Below, piece after piece: positions 21,411 through 32,929 of a stretch of DNA of 64,000 bases (position 1 is the first letter of the stretch; the number at the start of each line of letters is the position of its first letter). Source of the DNA: Fragilaria crotonensis (taxonomy: Eukaryota > Bacillariophyta > Fragilariophyceae > Fragilariales > Fragilariaceae). The translations under genes and the position numbers were made by a program. Location of the stretch: contig JAKSYS010000055.1 in the NCBI GenBank assembly GCA_022925895.1, positions 62,001 through 126,000 of the forward strand. The letters run 5' to 3'. Below the pieces are notes generated by a model. The model was not told the DNA's origin, searched no databases, and saw only the letters and a list, made by a program, of their open reading frames with translations.

Positions 21411-24400
21411 GTATTCCAGTTGGAAGCCTAGTGTCCTTCGACGAGTCCAACACACTTGCAACTGCAGTCGATTCTATGTCCGCATTGGCTCAGGCACAAG
21501 CACAATGGAAAAACTTGTTTAGTAGCAGTTCTACATATTCCAACGACAAGCAGTACACTATTCCGGATCGTGAACCCAGCTTACTAACGCGGAAGAATCA
21601 AAGGGAGAACGTGCCATGGGGAGACATCCTAGCGGAAAAACCGGTCAATACAACACGTGTATACGTTCAAAACGTGAATGGGCTTTCATTCGATAGCCGT
21701 GGAGGGCAACTTAACGACGTTTGCAAAGTTATACAAGAAACTCAGGCGGACATTTTCTGCGGTCAAGAACATAATCTCGACGTCACACAAATGAATGTTA
21801 GGAGTGTATTATATGACACTATTCGGCAGTACTGGGAACGGACTAAATTCATCGCAGGTACGACGCCAATCCCTTTTTCGACGTCGTATAAACCAGGAGG
21901 CACATTCTTATTGACAACTGGATGCCTTGCTGGTCGCATCGTTAACCAAGTGCAAGATAGATGGGGAAGATGGGTCATTCAAGAATTCTCAGGCAGGTCC
22001 GGAATCAAAGTTGTTATTGTGTCAGCATATCAACCAGTCGATAAGAGAGGACATGTAGGGACGCTAACAGTGTCAAGTCAGCATCGAAGTCTCCTCTTGC
22101 AATCTCAAGATCCTGTTACCAATCCCCGATCTGCTTTCCGGCGAGATCTATTGCTAGCATTGCGGTCTTATCAACGAGCGGGTTCCGATATCTTGCTGGT
22201 CGGTGATTTTAACGAAGCATTCGGCACAGATGCTGATGGTCTGAGCTTTATCGCAGGCGAATTACAGCTGATTAATTTGAGCTCCTCTCGTCATTCATCC
22301 CATGTTCCAGCGACATACTCCAGAGGATCGAAGTGTCTAGATTATGCCCTAGGGAGCCCTCGTCTTGGAGCAGCATTAATTGCGATGGGATACGAAGCAT
22401 TTAACGTCAGGTTATCATCCGATCACCGAGGATTTTTTCATCGATTTTGATACGGATAAATTGTTCGGAAGTCCAACTCCCAATCTCGCGTCTCCTAACA
22501 GACGAATGCTCAAAGCAAACAATATACATCAGGTTACCGCATATATCGACACTATGTATGAATTTTTGTTGGCCCATAATGCATTTCAAAGAGGTAGGAG
22601 ATTAACGTATCCCGGCAATCGGCACCAATTTGCAGAGCGATTGGACCGAGATGTTTTAGCGGCCGGTTTGGCGGCAGAAGCAAAAATCCCCCTCAGTTCG
22701 GCGTGCCGGCATGGTCTCTGGAATTGTCACGAGCAAGGCAACGAGTGCAATATTTGAGGAAATGTTTATCAGCTTTTCGAACCCATCTGGATCACGCAGG
22801 GATTATCCAGGAGTATATTATGATGTTTCCGGAAGACGAAGTCCCAACACATCAACGCCACTGTTCTCGGTTACTTCGGTCGGCAAATAGCAATATCCGT
22901 CTTCTGGTTAAACAAAGTTTTAATACTCGCGGAGCAGAACGTCAGCAGCGAATCCAAGAATTGGAAACATCAACACGCGCTTCCGACAGAGAAACTGCCC
23001 AACGATTGCGTCGATTGCAAAAAGCCGAAGATATCAAAGCCGTGACAAATAAGCTGCGGAACGTCAGAGGGAAAAATCATAGTAGTGGGGTAGTTCGGTT
23101 AGAAATTCCGTTACATTCTGGAGATGATCCGAAAGCTTGTACTCAATGGCAACAAATCGAAGTTCCCACGGAGATTGTTCGTCTTCTTCAAGAACGGAAC
23201 AGACTTCATTTCGGACAAGCGCACGGGACTCCATTCACAGTCTCCCCATTGGCCGATTTGCTGGGGTATACTGGTTTCGGGGGAGGCCCAGCAACAACTT
23301 TTAAGGGGCACGTTCGACACTACAGGTTACGAAGAGAACGTTCAATTGCTTCTCAATCACCTTCGGTATGCTCACAAGGCGGTTGAAGAAAACATCCGAC
23401 CAACTATCGATGACGGCGATTTCTGCGCCAAACTGCGTTTATGGTCTGAATCTACTACAACATCTCCTTCAGGCATGCATCTTGGACATTATAAAACGCT
23501 TATCGCACGGCATTCCTATTCGTCGGATGTATCAGATGAAGAGTTGGAACCAGAGTTTATAGAGAGACGTGACGAACTGAATTTTCGACAACAGGCAATA
23601 CGCCAATTGCGGCTAGATCTCCTGAATTATGCGTTGGAGAGAGGTTATTCATTTCAGCGATGGCAAAAAGTGATCAACACCATCCTTTTCAAGGATTCAG
23701 ATAACGTGCGCTTGCATCGCACCAGGGTTATCCATATCTATGAGGCGGATTTCAATTTGTTCCTCGGAATTAAGTGGAGAGCAGCTATGCACCAGGCGGA
23801 AGATTTACGAATTCTGAATGAAGGACAATTTGGGTCTCGACCGTATCGAAATGCAACGGAGCCGTGTTTATAGAAGAGCTACAACTTGAAATCTCAAGGG
23901 CTACTCGCAAACCTTTGGTCCTCACGAATTACGATGCAACTGCATGTTACGATCGGATCATTCCTAATCTAGGGATGACGGTTAGTCAAAAATATGGAGT
24001 TCCTGCACCAGTCACTGTGAGTAACGCTTCGACCTTGGAAAAGACAGAATTTCATGTGAGGACCGATCTTGGAATATCCCCGACCAGCTATCATCACGAA
24101 GAGTCTTTTCCAATCTACGGTACAGGCCAGGGAAGTGCTAATTCCCCCGCAATCTGGTGTTTTCTTTCCAGTACGTTGTTCGATTGCTACGATACTCAAG
24201 CATCGGAAGCGATGTATTGGGATACATGTGGCAGTGTAACCGCGCGATTGGGTATGATTGGTTTCGTAGACGATTGTAACGGACAAACTAATGCATTTCG
24301 AAGTGACGGATCTAGCGAGACCGTTAAACAAGTGGTCTCGCAAGCTCAAGATAACGCTCAATGTTGGACCGATTTATTGCACGCAAGTGGTGGCGCTCTC

Positions 24401-27367
24401 GAATTATCCAAGTGTTCGAGTCATATTCTCCAATGGCAATTTTCCATAACTGGTGCTCCTGTCTTAGTACCATCTCATGTCTCAAACGACGTCTGTATCG
24501 AAGTTCGAGATCATTTATCGAACTCGGCGCAACATTTACAGTTGCTCTCAGCATACACAGCGCACAAGACACTGGGACATTATAAGGATCCGGCTGGAAC
24601 CCAGCGAGAACAATATCGACAATTGAAAAAGAAAAGCGATTCCATCACAGCTTTCCTATGGGTTACACCGCTCAATCGATCAGAGGCATGGACGTATTAT
24701 TTTGCATACTACCTCCCAGCCGTGTGTTACCCTCTCGCAAGTTCTTCCCTCACGCCTCAATGTCTTGATCGAGTGCAAAGGAAGGCCATGTCCATCATCG
24801 TTCCCAGATGCGGATTTAATCGTCATACCAAGCGAGCCATTCTTTATGGCCCTTTAGCTCTGGGAGGAGCGAGCTTTCGGTCATTGGTGGTCCAACAAGG
24901 CATCTCCCAGGCGATGATGTTTATTCGCCAGTGGAGGAATAATTCCATCGCAGGAAAGTTACTTCGGATCGCTGTTTCGTGGTTTCAGGCGCAAGTCGGC
25001 GTATCATTCCCTATCCTGGAGCACGTTCAAGAACCCTACCGCATTTAGAATCGAAATGGATTCGGTCCCTCCGGGATTTTCTGGCGTCCATTAACGCTAA
25101 ACTCCGCCTAGATACTCCGTATTTGCCGGAGCTCCAGCGTCTACACGACGTTTGCATCATGGATGTTATTCAATCTTCAGGGAAGTTTACTCTACCGAGA
25201 TCTGCAAGTTGAATTATTGCCGACTGTATTTGAATGTTGTTACAATATCGGACATAACCTGTGTGAGTGGCAAGCGGTTGGATTCTAACAAGCTATCGGG
25301 AAACCACTCTCGGCTCAGTAGTTATACTCATGGCACCTCAATTTATCAAGAACGACCGTCGGAGTCCACGTGGGCACTTTGGAAGAAAGCTAACAGGCTA
25401 TGGAGTACAAGCACTGACGACCTTATCCAACCCTTGGGTGATTGGGTTCTACCACTTCATAAACTCCGGCAGCGGCACCCCGCATATTGGTGGTCAGGTC
25501 GATTGTGGGTCTTGATACAAGATCAGTATATCAAATGCAATTTGGTTTCGGACCGAACCTTCCAAGAAACTGCAGTTTCGTGCGATTGGGCCGAGCTCCC
25601 AACTCTCGCAGTTCCGATGTTCGCAGTGCAATCTACGCCTGGGAGCTGGACAATTACCCAACAGAGTTATGTTTTAGAAGTGAATGATCCGCCGATGTCA
25701 GGAACGTTTACACAATATGTTGCGGCACTCCCGGAATGGGAGTCAGAATTACTGCGTCACACTGAGATGTTTGAGGACCCCTTCACAGTAGCAATGGCTC
25801 TTGAACACGGCGTTCGTGCAGTAAGTGATGGTTCAGATTGGAACCAAGAGCAAGGAGCTTTTGGTTGGACGATGAGTACCGATAGAGGCGAACGATGCGC
25901 ACAAGGCATGGGCCCTGCAAGAAGTTCTGCTCCGAACGCCTATCGTTCTGAAAGTTATGGATTATTGTCCCTCTTGTGTTTCCTTCGCAGGTTGGCTGAG
26001 TTTACAGGTAAACACGATCAATGGTATGGAGTTGTGGCCACGGACAGTCAGAGTCTGATCGACACTGTACTTCAGCGGAATATCAAACAAGAGCACTCCG
26101 GCGTTGATAGTACTTTTATCGGCGGCGCACAGCGTCAGATCAAGACCCATCCGCTCGACCCAACTCTCCCAGATTGGGACGTTATTCGTGGAATTCAGGT
26201 TCTTCTTCAACAAATGCCAGAGTTAAAATTGAAGCATGTTAAAGGCCACCAAGATCGTGATATCCCATATCGGCATCTATCCTTGTTGGCCCAGTTGAAC
26301 GTTGATGCTGACGCGCAAGCATCACAATATCAAAGAGATTTGGGTTCGTACCGGCCAGACGTGCTCCTTACCGAATGGGCAGGGGTTCACTTGGAGTTTC
26401 CATCGGGCACAGTCACAGCCCATTATGAAGCAGCGTTACGATATCAGGCAACTGCGCCCGCGTTACAGGCTCATATGCAGGAGCGACACTCCTGGTCACC
26501 ACAAACCATGGCAGCGATTAACTGGAAAGCTCATGGCTCAGCGCTCCGACGCCATCTGAAGAAACGCACATTTCTGGTAAAACTGGTTCACGGTATTCTT
26601 CCGACGAATCTTCACCTCCATCGATCAGATCAACGACGCAATCGTTGCCCAAGTTGTCAAAGCGTAGCCGAAAGCTGGCAGCATATCCCGTGTTGTCCAT
26701 CCGACGCTCACACGTCGTGGCGAAATTCGTTCCTCAAGACAATGGAAGTGACATGCACCAGGCTCGGGACGATGCCACATTTGCAGGTACTCCTGCTTCG
26801 AGCAATTCGAGAGTGGTTGCATCCACACAGTGAAACTGTGTTTACCGTTCAATTCCGCGGAGGAGATTCTCCAGCACTTCGGCGTGTCATTTTCCAACAA
26901 AACGCAATAGGCTGGGAGCACATTTTGTTGGGACGATTTAGTAGCGAATGGAGTCGTCTTCAAGATGAATATTATGCTCGACGGGCACAGTCCACGGAAA
27001 CGAAGCGGCAAACAGGTCAGAGATGGCAAATTGCAATCATTAGTTCCATATGGAAACAATGGTTCCTTATCTGGGCGATTCGAATAAAGCCCTACACGGA
27101 GCGGACTCACGACTGCAGGCACAAGCAGAGCGAAGAGAAATTGAGCGACAGCTGTCCGACGTGTACGATCTTCGACCTCAAATGGAGCCTAGCGTTCGAC
27201 AATTGTTGCACCGAGATCTCACCGAGCATTTATCTAAAACAGTGGCATACAACAAAAACTGGTTATCGGTTTATGGTCCGATAGTTAAACAGAGTATCAA
27301 ACGTGCGAAGGCAAAGGCCATACAAGGAGTTAAAGCGATCACACATTATTTCGAGAAGCTCAAGTAA
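21407..27367 (+). CDS. LINE-1 ORF2: endonuclease, reverse transcriptase, RNase H
   Basis: The ATG at 21407 overlaps the ORF1 stop as ATGA. An apurinic-like endonuclease spans about 21640-22440, with QNVNGLS, GQEHNLD, SAYQPVD, GDFNEAFG, LDYALGSP and SDHRGF, so all catalytic motifs are present. The reverse transcriptase spans about 23440-24900: motif A NYDATACYDR (23924), B GTGQGSANSPAIW (24118), C GFVDDCNG (24261). The RNase H at about 25820-26320 has SDGS, ESYG, TDSQS and VDADAQA (D-E-D-D). A C-terminal CCHC knuckle (CPSCQSVAESWQHIPCCP) is at about 26645. Frame changes lie near 22440, 22690, 23300, 23865, 25030, 25200 and 27050. The last residues match LINE-2, so the stop at 27365 is real. 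Confidence 0.9.
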
Positions 27368-27423
27368 GTAATTTGGAGGGACGTATACTATGCTGGCCGC
27401 TACTGGTACACGGTAGTGTCTAG

Positions 27424-27496
27424 CCGTGTGGGTCGAGTGTTTTTAATCTGAACACAGCGGCAGCACGTTAAATTAGATTTGGGGTTTTTTTTTTTT
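27424..27496 (+). other. LINE-1 3' stem-loop and poly-T tail
   Basis: CCGTGTG (27424) can pair with CACAGCGG (27453-27460) with one bulged base. It is followed by GCACGTTAAATTAGAT and then GGGGT12 ending the element. The same arrangement occurs in LINE-2, where the loop sequence differs while the pairing is kept. It is probably the part of the RNA recognised by the reverse transcriptase. Confidence 0.65.
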
Positions 27497-27512
27497 ATCA
27501 TCCGATGTGAGT
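27497..27512 (+). repeat. LINE-1 target-site duplication, right
   Basis: ATCATCCGATGTGAGT, identical to 18210-18225. It directly follows the T12 tail. Confidence 0.95.
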
Positions 27513-27595
27513 TCTCGTTTTCGTTTCTCCTTCTGTTCGGGAGCTGGTCTATCAGTGCTAGTGGTAACTGGTTGATCGGGCGACTTTGAGTCCAT
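27497..27595 (-). pseudogene. Mariner-like HTH fragment, copy 2, N-terminal piece
   Basis: It carries the ATG at 27595 and the leader MDSKSPDQPVTTSTDRPAPE as in copy 1 (14872), up to the LINE-1 junction. Together with 17859-18209 it was one reading frame before the insertion. Block 2 continues rightwards to about 27690. Confidence 0.8.
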
Positions 27596-27689
27596 GGCGA
27601 GTCAAGGGTGCAAAAAGGTGTATCTTTGAGAAATGCGATTGCAGCACGAAACAATCGAGTCTAACGGCGAGCATTCCATGCTATCATCA

Positions 27690-29139
27690 TGTACTCCAGA
27701 ATGAAAAATCCGCGTTTTGAATTTCATGATTAAATGTGTTGTATACATACACGTATACTTGAACTACGTTCTACATAAAGGCAGGAATCTGCATCCTGGA
27801 TGTTTCTTACGGCTGGTACACGCGTCATTTGATTTCTGTCAAGTCATCGTAGGATATACAGTAGTACTAACATTCAAACTAAGTAGATAGCTAAAAAAGG
27901 CGGGAGGAGGAACAATGGAATTTTGCTCGTCAACAAAGTTCCGACACCACCGTCAGCAACACTTCATCACTCATCCCTTCCTCGGGACCATGGTCTATAC
28001 AATGTGTGGGGCCTTGGTTTGACACCAGCAGTTTAAGGTGTCTTTATTGTATTTAAATGGATGGACAGCTGTGGCTGCAATTCCGAAGCTCCTGTTTAAG
28101 AACCGCTTCAAGGAAGTGCTTTGTGCATCTTTGGCCCCGCTTGATTCGTTCCAGCTCCAGCGCCTCGGTCACTTGTCCACTGAAAGCTGTGAGCGTTCGT
28201 GATTTCCTGAGAGCGACGCAGTATTTTGTAATGGGCTGTCCCAGCTGAGGGAATGGTTGAGAAGTAAGGTGACCTGACCTTCGTTTGCTGAATGATCGGC
28301 CCTTCGTGAATAAGGCGTTGGACGTCTATCATTCACTGCAAACGCTGCCTACTTGGACAATTTCCTGGATTCCATCAGTCAAATGCTGGGGCATGGGTTC
28401 GTTTCTCCGCCTGCCGCAAGCAAGAATTGAAGTTGCACGGTGAAATGGTGAGGCATTCCTCATGACAATGACCAATAGAGAATTGCTTTGCATTTGAGTG
28501 GTGGGTTTCAATGGCGCGGTTGATTATATTGAAGGAAGTGCGTGAAGACGGCAGCAACAAGAGGCAACTGCTGCTGTAGCCGCCGATTCTTTGTAGTCGC
28601 CTCTCGCTGGTGCTGCAATTCTAGTTGATGACGCCATTGTTTTTGAGAGTGGCAAACGTTGATGATCGGGCGCCATGGTAGTGACAACCTCATCTCAATG
28701 TTGCTGTTTCCGGGAAAGTGAGTGCATGGATCAAGCATTGTTTGCGTATGTACTAATTCCATGTCGCACCTTGCCAAGAGAAGACGGAGTAGGTGCGGAC
28801 CGAGCCAATGTTGTCGTTCGGTGTATCTCAATTGTGAAAACTTGAGGGGTACTCACTTCGGTTTTGGAAAAAGATCGAAGACGGAGACTAACCCAATAAT
28901 TAGGTTCTATTTTATTTTATTCAATTGTGAAAACTTGCCGTCGCCATCGGAGGAGTAATCGCCCATTTGTCACATTCCACGAGGAGTCTATTCTTCTGTG
29001 TCATAGTAGAAGTCACTCTAGTCTCTAGCATGTACTCAGAGTAAGGATTAATATGCATATCTTTGACAATTCATCTCGGTGGCTTGGTTGCTCCTCATCT
29101 CCTCATGCATGATATGGACTGTCGTGTTGCTGTCAGCAT
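27690..29139. other. Intergenic, no gene recognised
   Basis: Short open frames on both strands show no family resemblance. A poly-Q-like segment on the - strand (28508-28831) is compositionally biased. No tRNA or repeat array is evident. Confidence 0.5.
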
Positions 29140-29276
29140 TATCACGTGAAATGTGTATGCTTGTCAATACGAACAGAAGGAACTTCATAAAGGAAAACTT
29201 CTTAAAAACAACAGAAATCTTCCGGTGTGTCTGAGTCACACCTGGACAATCTTTTCCAACGAGATGTTTCTCCATC

Positions 29277-29997
29277 CTACTATATTATAAATTAATTGTG
29301 TGCGTGTGTGCGTGCGTGCGTCTGTTACGGAGTATGACCATTCTGGGGTACTGGATCAAATGTTGCACTGTTACGTGGATTACATGTACTACAGGTCTAC
29401 AGTACATAAACGGACGGTAATTTATGTTGAAACGACAGTGTGTTACGCTACTGAACTACAATACTGTACGAATTCAAAGTTACTGGATGGAATACTCATT
29501 GAATTTGCTGTGAACAGGTTGCTTGACAAATGCTACTGTAAAATATACCATGCGATGAACTGCAATACTGGGGCATGATAAGTACAGTACCAGGTACTTG
29601 TACCTGGTACTGTACTTCATGAAGTTTCCTACGTTGGTACCATGGTACTGCATACTGTAGGGAAAAAAAGTAGTGGTACGGAGTACGAGTACGACCAGGT
29701 TGGGGGTACTGTACGTCCAGTTTCCTGTAGTAGACACTCCGATCAAATGTGAGGCACCCACTCTAGTAGTATATTATAAATTAATTGTGTGTGTGCGTGC
29801 GTCTGTTACGGAGTATGACCACTCTGGGGTACTGGACCAAATGAATACTGTCTGAATTTTTTCACTGTGCGCAATACGCAGTACAGTAAAAAGTAGTGGT
29901 ACGGAGTACGACCAGGTTGGGGGTACTGTACGTCCAGTTTCCTGTAGTAGACACTCCGATCAAATGTGAGGTACCCACTAGTATAATAATATATAAG
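29277..29997 (+). repeat. Interleaved direct repeats with GTAC-rich core
   Basis: Unit A (TATTATAAATTAATTGTGTG then CTGTTACGGAGTATGACC) occurs at 29281 and 29772. Unit B (AGTAGTGGTACGGAGTACGA through GACACTCCGATCAAATGTGA) occurs at about 29669 and 29891. The order A, B, A, B indicates duplication of a composite of about 230-490 bp. Confidence 0.75.
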
Positions 29998-30898
29998 GGA
30001 AAAGTTAAGAGATTTCACTTATTCAGGAAGTCCCCCAGCCGCCACTCGCCGACTCGTTGGGCAGCTGCTGGAGCTATTCCGTGGAAATGCTCGTCACAGG
30101 CTGATCAGTCTTTCGGAGAATTTCGTATGCTAAGATGAGGCAGACGACGTGTGCAAAGGGATGCTGGGTTCAATCAAGTTAGAAGTCAAACGTCGACGAT
30201 GAAAACCACTGTGACATGTCTATAGCTACATCGATCAACAAAGCATGACTCCATAGAAAAACTCTTATGTCCTATTCGAGGCATCGCATAGATCGGAGTT
30301 TTCTCAAAGTCTTGCTTCTACTTGAACGACTCGAATACCACGACCGAGCGGTACTTGCATCTGGTACTCGAGTACCAAATATGCTGCCTCGTAGTGTTGC
30401 CCTCCAGCCCGCCAGTCTGCGAAACGTACGTAAATCCACTTTCGCTCTATACGTAGCGATTGAGGATTGCGGAAAAAGAAAATAGCACTCCGACTACCAT
30501 GCTTCGCTTACTTATCGACCCCAACCGCGATGTTCTGAATTCATATGGAGTTCGGGGTTGTAAACTTTGGGTTCGCATTGCATTTCGAATTGATGTCTCA
30601 ATTCAAGTTCGTAAACCACGATTCCAGTAGACAAGCGTCCTGGAGTAGGTACAGGGAGAGGCTGCGGTTGTTCTTTTTCTGTCGGTCAATTTGTCCTGAG
30701 CCAGCTGCGACAGGGTGGCTGTGTCCCCCCAGGTATTAATACTAAAACATGCCAGAGAGTGCCAGTGTTTTGAAACGAACGTTGCATGTGTTTGTTTCCT
30801 TTTCTTGTGAACTTCTCCCATACCATCCTACTCCACAACAACACAATCGCTTTCGCCACAGCACGTTGATGACCAACTGCTCGCCTGCCTAATACATT

Positions 30899-32230
30899 AT
30901 GAGCGATTGCCATGACCCTAATCGTGCTCTTCTGATCCAACGGATCCTGGTTGCACAGCAAGCTCAGAGAGGTTTACACAATGCCCACAGCCAAGGTCCA
31001 GGAGCGAACACATTGCTCGGCCAATTTTTCGGTGCTAAGGTGCAGGACCACTATCCATGGACTCGCCCCGCAATGATGAGGTTTGCTACTGTTATTCATC
31101 CCGCTCCTCAATTTGGAATGCTTCAATCCATGGTGAGAATGAACAACGAGCGCACTCACGCGGAGCTCGAGAGACGTTTGCTCTTTGAAATTGCGAAGAA
31201 TGAACATTCCGCTCGATCGATGGCGGATCACGTGAGCCAACAAGAATGGCTTCTACAAACGAACGACAGAGCACCAACGAAAAGCGACCACACCAACTTC
31301 ATCTCGCGACTCCATCAGGACGCTGCCGCCGTGCGAGAAAGGGAATTCGCTGGAAGTAGGGTTCAGCGAATGGTCCATGGTGAAATTGACAACGGTACTT
31401 CCACGAACAACACTACGGCTCATAAAGAAAAGCGTACAAAGCCCAAGCGAGACACCAAATGGCTCGCATCCTACGAAGAAATTCTACGATACAAGGACGA
31501 ACACGGCGATTGCATTGTTCCGCGCGGTTTCCCTCCAAATCCACGCCTGGCATCGTGGGTCGCGGAACAGCGTAAACAATACAAGCTGCTTCACGACAAC
31601 AAGAATTCTTCCATCACTCCAAGGCGCATCGAGCTCCTCAACAAGATCGGATTCGCCTGGAATGCTCAGGAGGCGGCTTGGGAAAGGCACATCACTGATT
31701 TGAAGGCATTCAGAGCAGAGAACGGTGATTGCTTGGTGCCGCTCAACCACCCAAAGTTCCCAAAGCTTGGTCTTTGGGTCAAGGAACAGAGACGCCACTA
31801 TACTCTGATGAAGCAAGCAAAGCCTTCACACATGACCGATGCGCGCGTCAGAGCCCTTGATGCCGTCGGCTTCTGCTGGGACACTCACGAAGCAGTCTGG
31901 GGCGAGCGTCTCCGTGAGTTATGCGAATACAAAGCCCAGTTCGGTGACTGTATCGTTCCAACCAACTTCGCTCCCAATCCGAAGCTTGGTACTTGGGTCC
32001 ATCACCAACGACGACAATACAAGAGACACAAGGAGGGACGGTCGTGTCATATCACGGAGTGGCGAGTTCGAGCTCTCGAAGAGGTCGGCTTCGTGTGGAA
32101 TCCTCGTGGGAGGGTTCGTCGTCTGTCTGAAGTCTCTGTGTCTGACAGCGACACGGAATCTGAGTCCGATGGTGGTGATGACGAGGTTGTTGTCCGGCCC
32201 AAGAAGCGTCGCCGATCGCATGAGAAGTAA
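30899..32230 (+). CDS. HA (helicase-associated) domain protein, paralog 3
   Basis: 443 residues. The start is MSDCHD at 30899; the preceding ATG found in paralogs 1 and 2 is ATT here, so translation loses one methionine. It has three HA repeats (each with GDC-I/L-VP and a closing W), then SVSDSDTESESDGGDDE and KKRRRSHEK. The tail is identical to paralog 2. The first repeat is closer to paralog 1 (AEQRKQYKLLHDNKN), giving a mosaic pattern. It is intact and likely nuclear; function unknown. Confidence 0.85.
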   Translation: MSDCHDPNRALLIQRILVAQQAQRGLHNAHSQGPGANTLLGQFFGAKVQDHYPWTRPAMMRFATVIHPAPQFGMLQSMVRMNNERTHAELERRLLFEIAKNEHSARSMADHVSQQEWLLQTNDRAPTKSDHTNFISRLHQDAAAVREREFAGSRVQRMVHGEIDNGTSTNNTTAHKEKRTKPKRDTKWLASYEEILRYKDEHGDCIVPRGFPPNPRLASWVAEQRKQYKLLHDNKNSSITPRRIELLNKIGFAWNAQEAAWERHITDLKAFRAENGDCLVPLNHPKFPKLGLWVKEQRRHYTLMKQAKPSHMTDARVRALDAVGFCWDTHEAVWGERLRELCEYKAQFGDCIVPTNFAPNPKLGTWVHHQRRQYKRHKEGRSCHITEWRVRALEEVGFVWNPRGRVRRLSEVSVSDSDTESESDGGDDEVVVRPKKRRRSHEK

Positions 32231-32793
32231 AAAGTAAACCACCTTGAACTCGACACAGCTGATAAACTCCGGAAACATGAAAGCGAATGAATTTCCTTTC
32301 AAGTAAGCGATATCAGCGACTTTAAACAGGGTATTTTAAAACTCATGAGTAAGATGCACGTGTGAGCTTCAACAACGAGATCACTGACCGTCTCATGTTC
32401 GAAGTGCATCCTTTGGACAACTTTGGACTGATTTAGAAGTGACCACGCACTTCCTTCGTACTTACCCTTCTCGGATTGTGCTACTTGTAATGTAAGCGCA
32501 TCCACGTGAAACGTGAAAAAGAATAACGCGATTTTGCCGAAGACTGACAAAGCATGCAGAGCTCCTCCACTCATCGAATCAGGCCAATTCAATGTTCAAT
32601 GATTGACTTGGTTCCACATCTGCAACATGTCTTCTCATGCATGCATTTCAAGAGCACGAATCCGTAAATGATGTGGAGTCGAATTCGAATCGATGGACTG
32701 TCAAGTCGCTATCAAGTGCCTCACAACATGCAGCAATAATTAAATAAAAAATTATGAAGGGGAAATAGGTATTCCACCTTTTAATTTTGCAAC

Positions 32794-32875
32794 AACTTTG
32801 AAACACCTGTTTTCTTTCTTTTTACACCTGTTTTCCACAGGTGTATTAACAAAGATAACAGGTGTTTGCAAAGTT
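32794..32875. repeat. Hairpin with four ACAGGTGT octamers
   Basis: The octamer occurs as ACACCTGT at 32803 and 32824, and as ACAGGTGT at 32837 and 32858. Arms 32794-32813 and 32856-32875 (AACTTTGAAACACCTGTT against its complement) form an imperfect stem. It lies just outside the piggyBac remnant and may mark an end of it or a small foldback element. Confidence 0.6.
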
Positions 32876-32929
32876 AACAGGTACTACAGTAGTACAATTG
32901 CAATTTCCCCTAAATTTAAACTAATCTAA

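Larger units (their letters stand above)
18226..27496 (+). mobile_element. LINE-1: two-ORF non-LTR retrotransposon with RNase H, poly-T tail
   Basis: The 9,271-bp element has ends fixed by a perfect 16-bp target-site duplication. The 5' end is ACACAATTTC, shared with LINE-2, so it is full length. The order is short 5' UTR, ORF1, ORF2 (endonuclease, RT, RNase H, CCHC), 3' UTR with a stem-loop, then GGGG and 12 T. The domain set recalls the I group of LINEs. The ORFs show about a dozen frame changes, most of one base, although the perfect duplication says the insertion is recent. Confidence 0.93.
29140..32750 (+). repeat. HA segmental block, copy 3 (mariner part missing)
   Basis: The leading segment (29150, ATGTGTATGCTTGTCAATAC) and all later landmarks match block 2 up to about 32720. 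A repeat-rich insertion (29277-29997) lies in the upstream part. The mariner HTH gene present in blocks 1 and 2 is absent. Confidence 0.7.
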
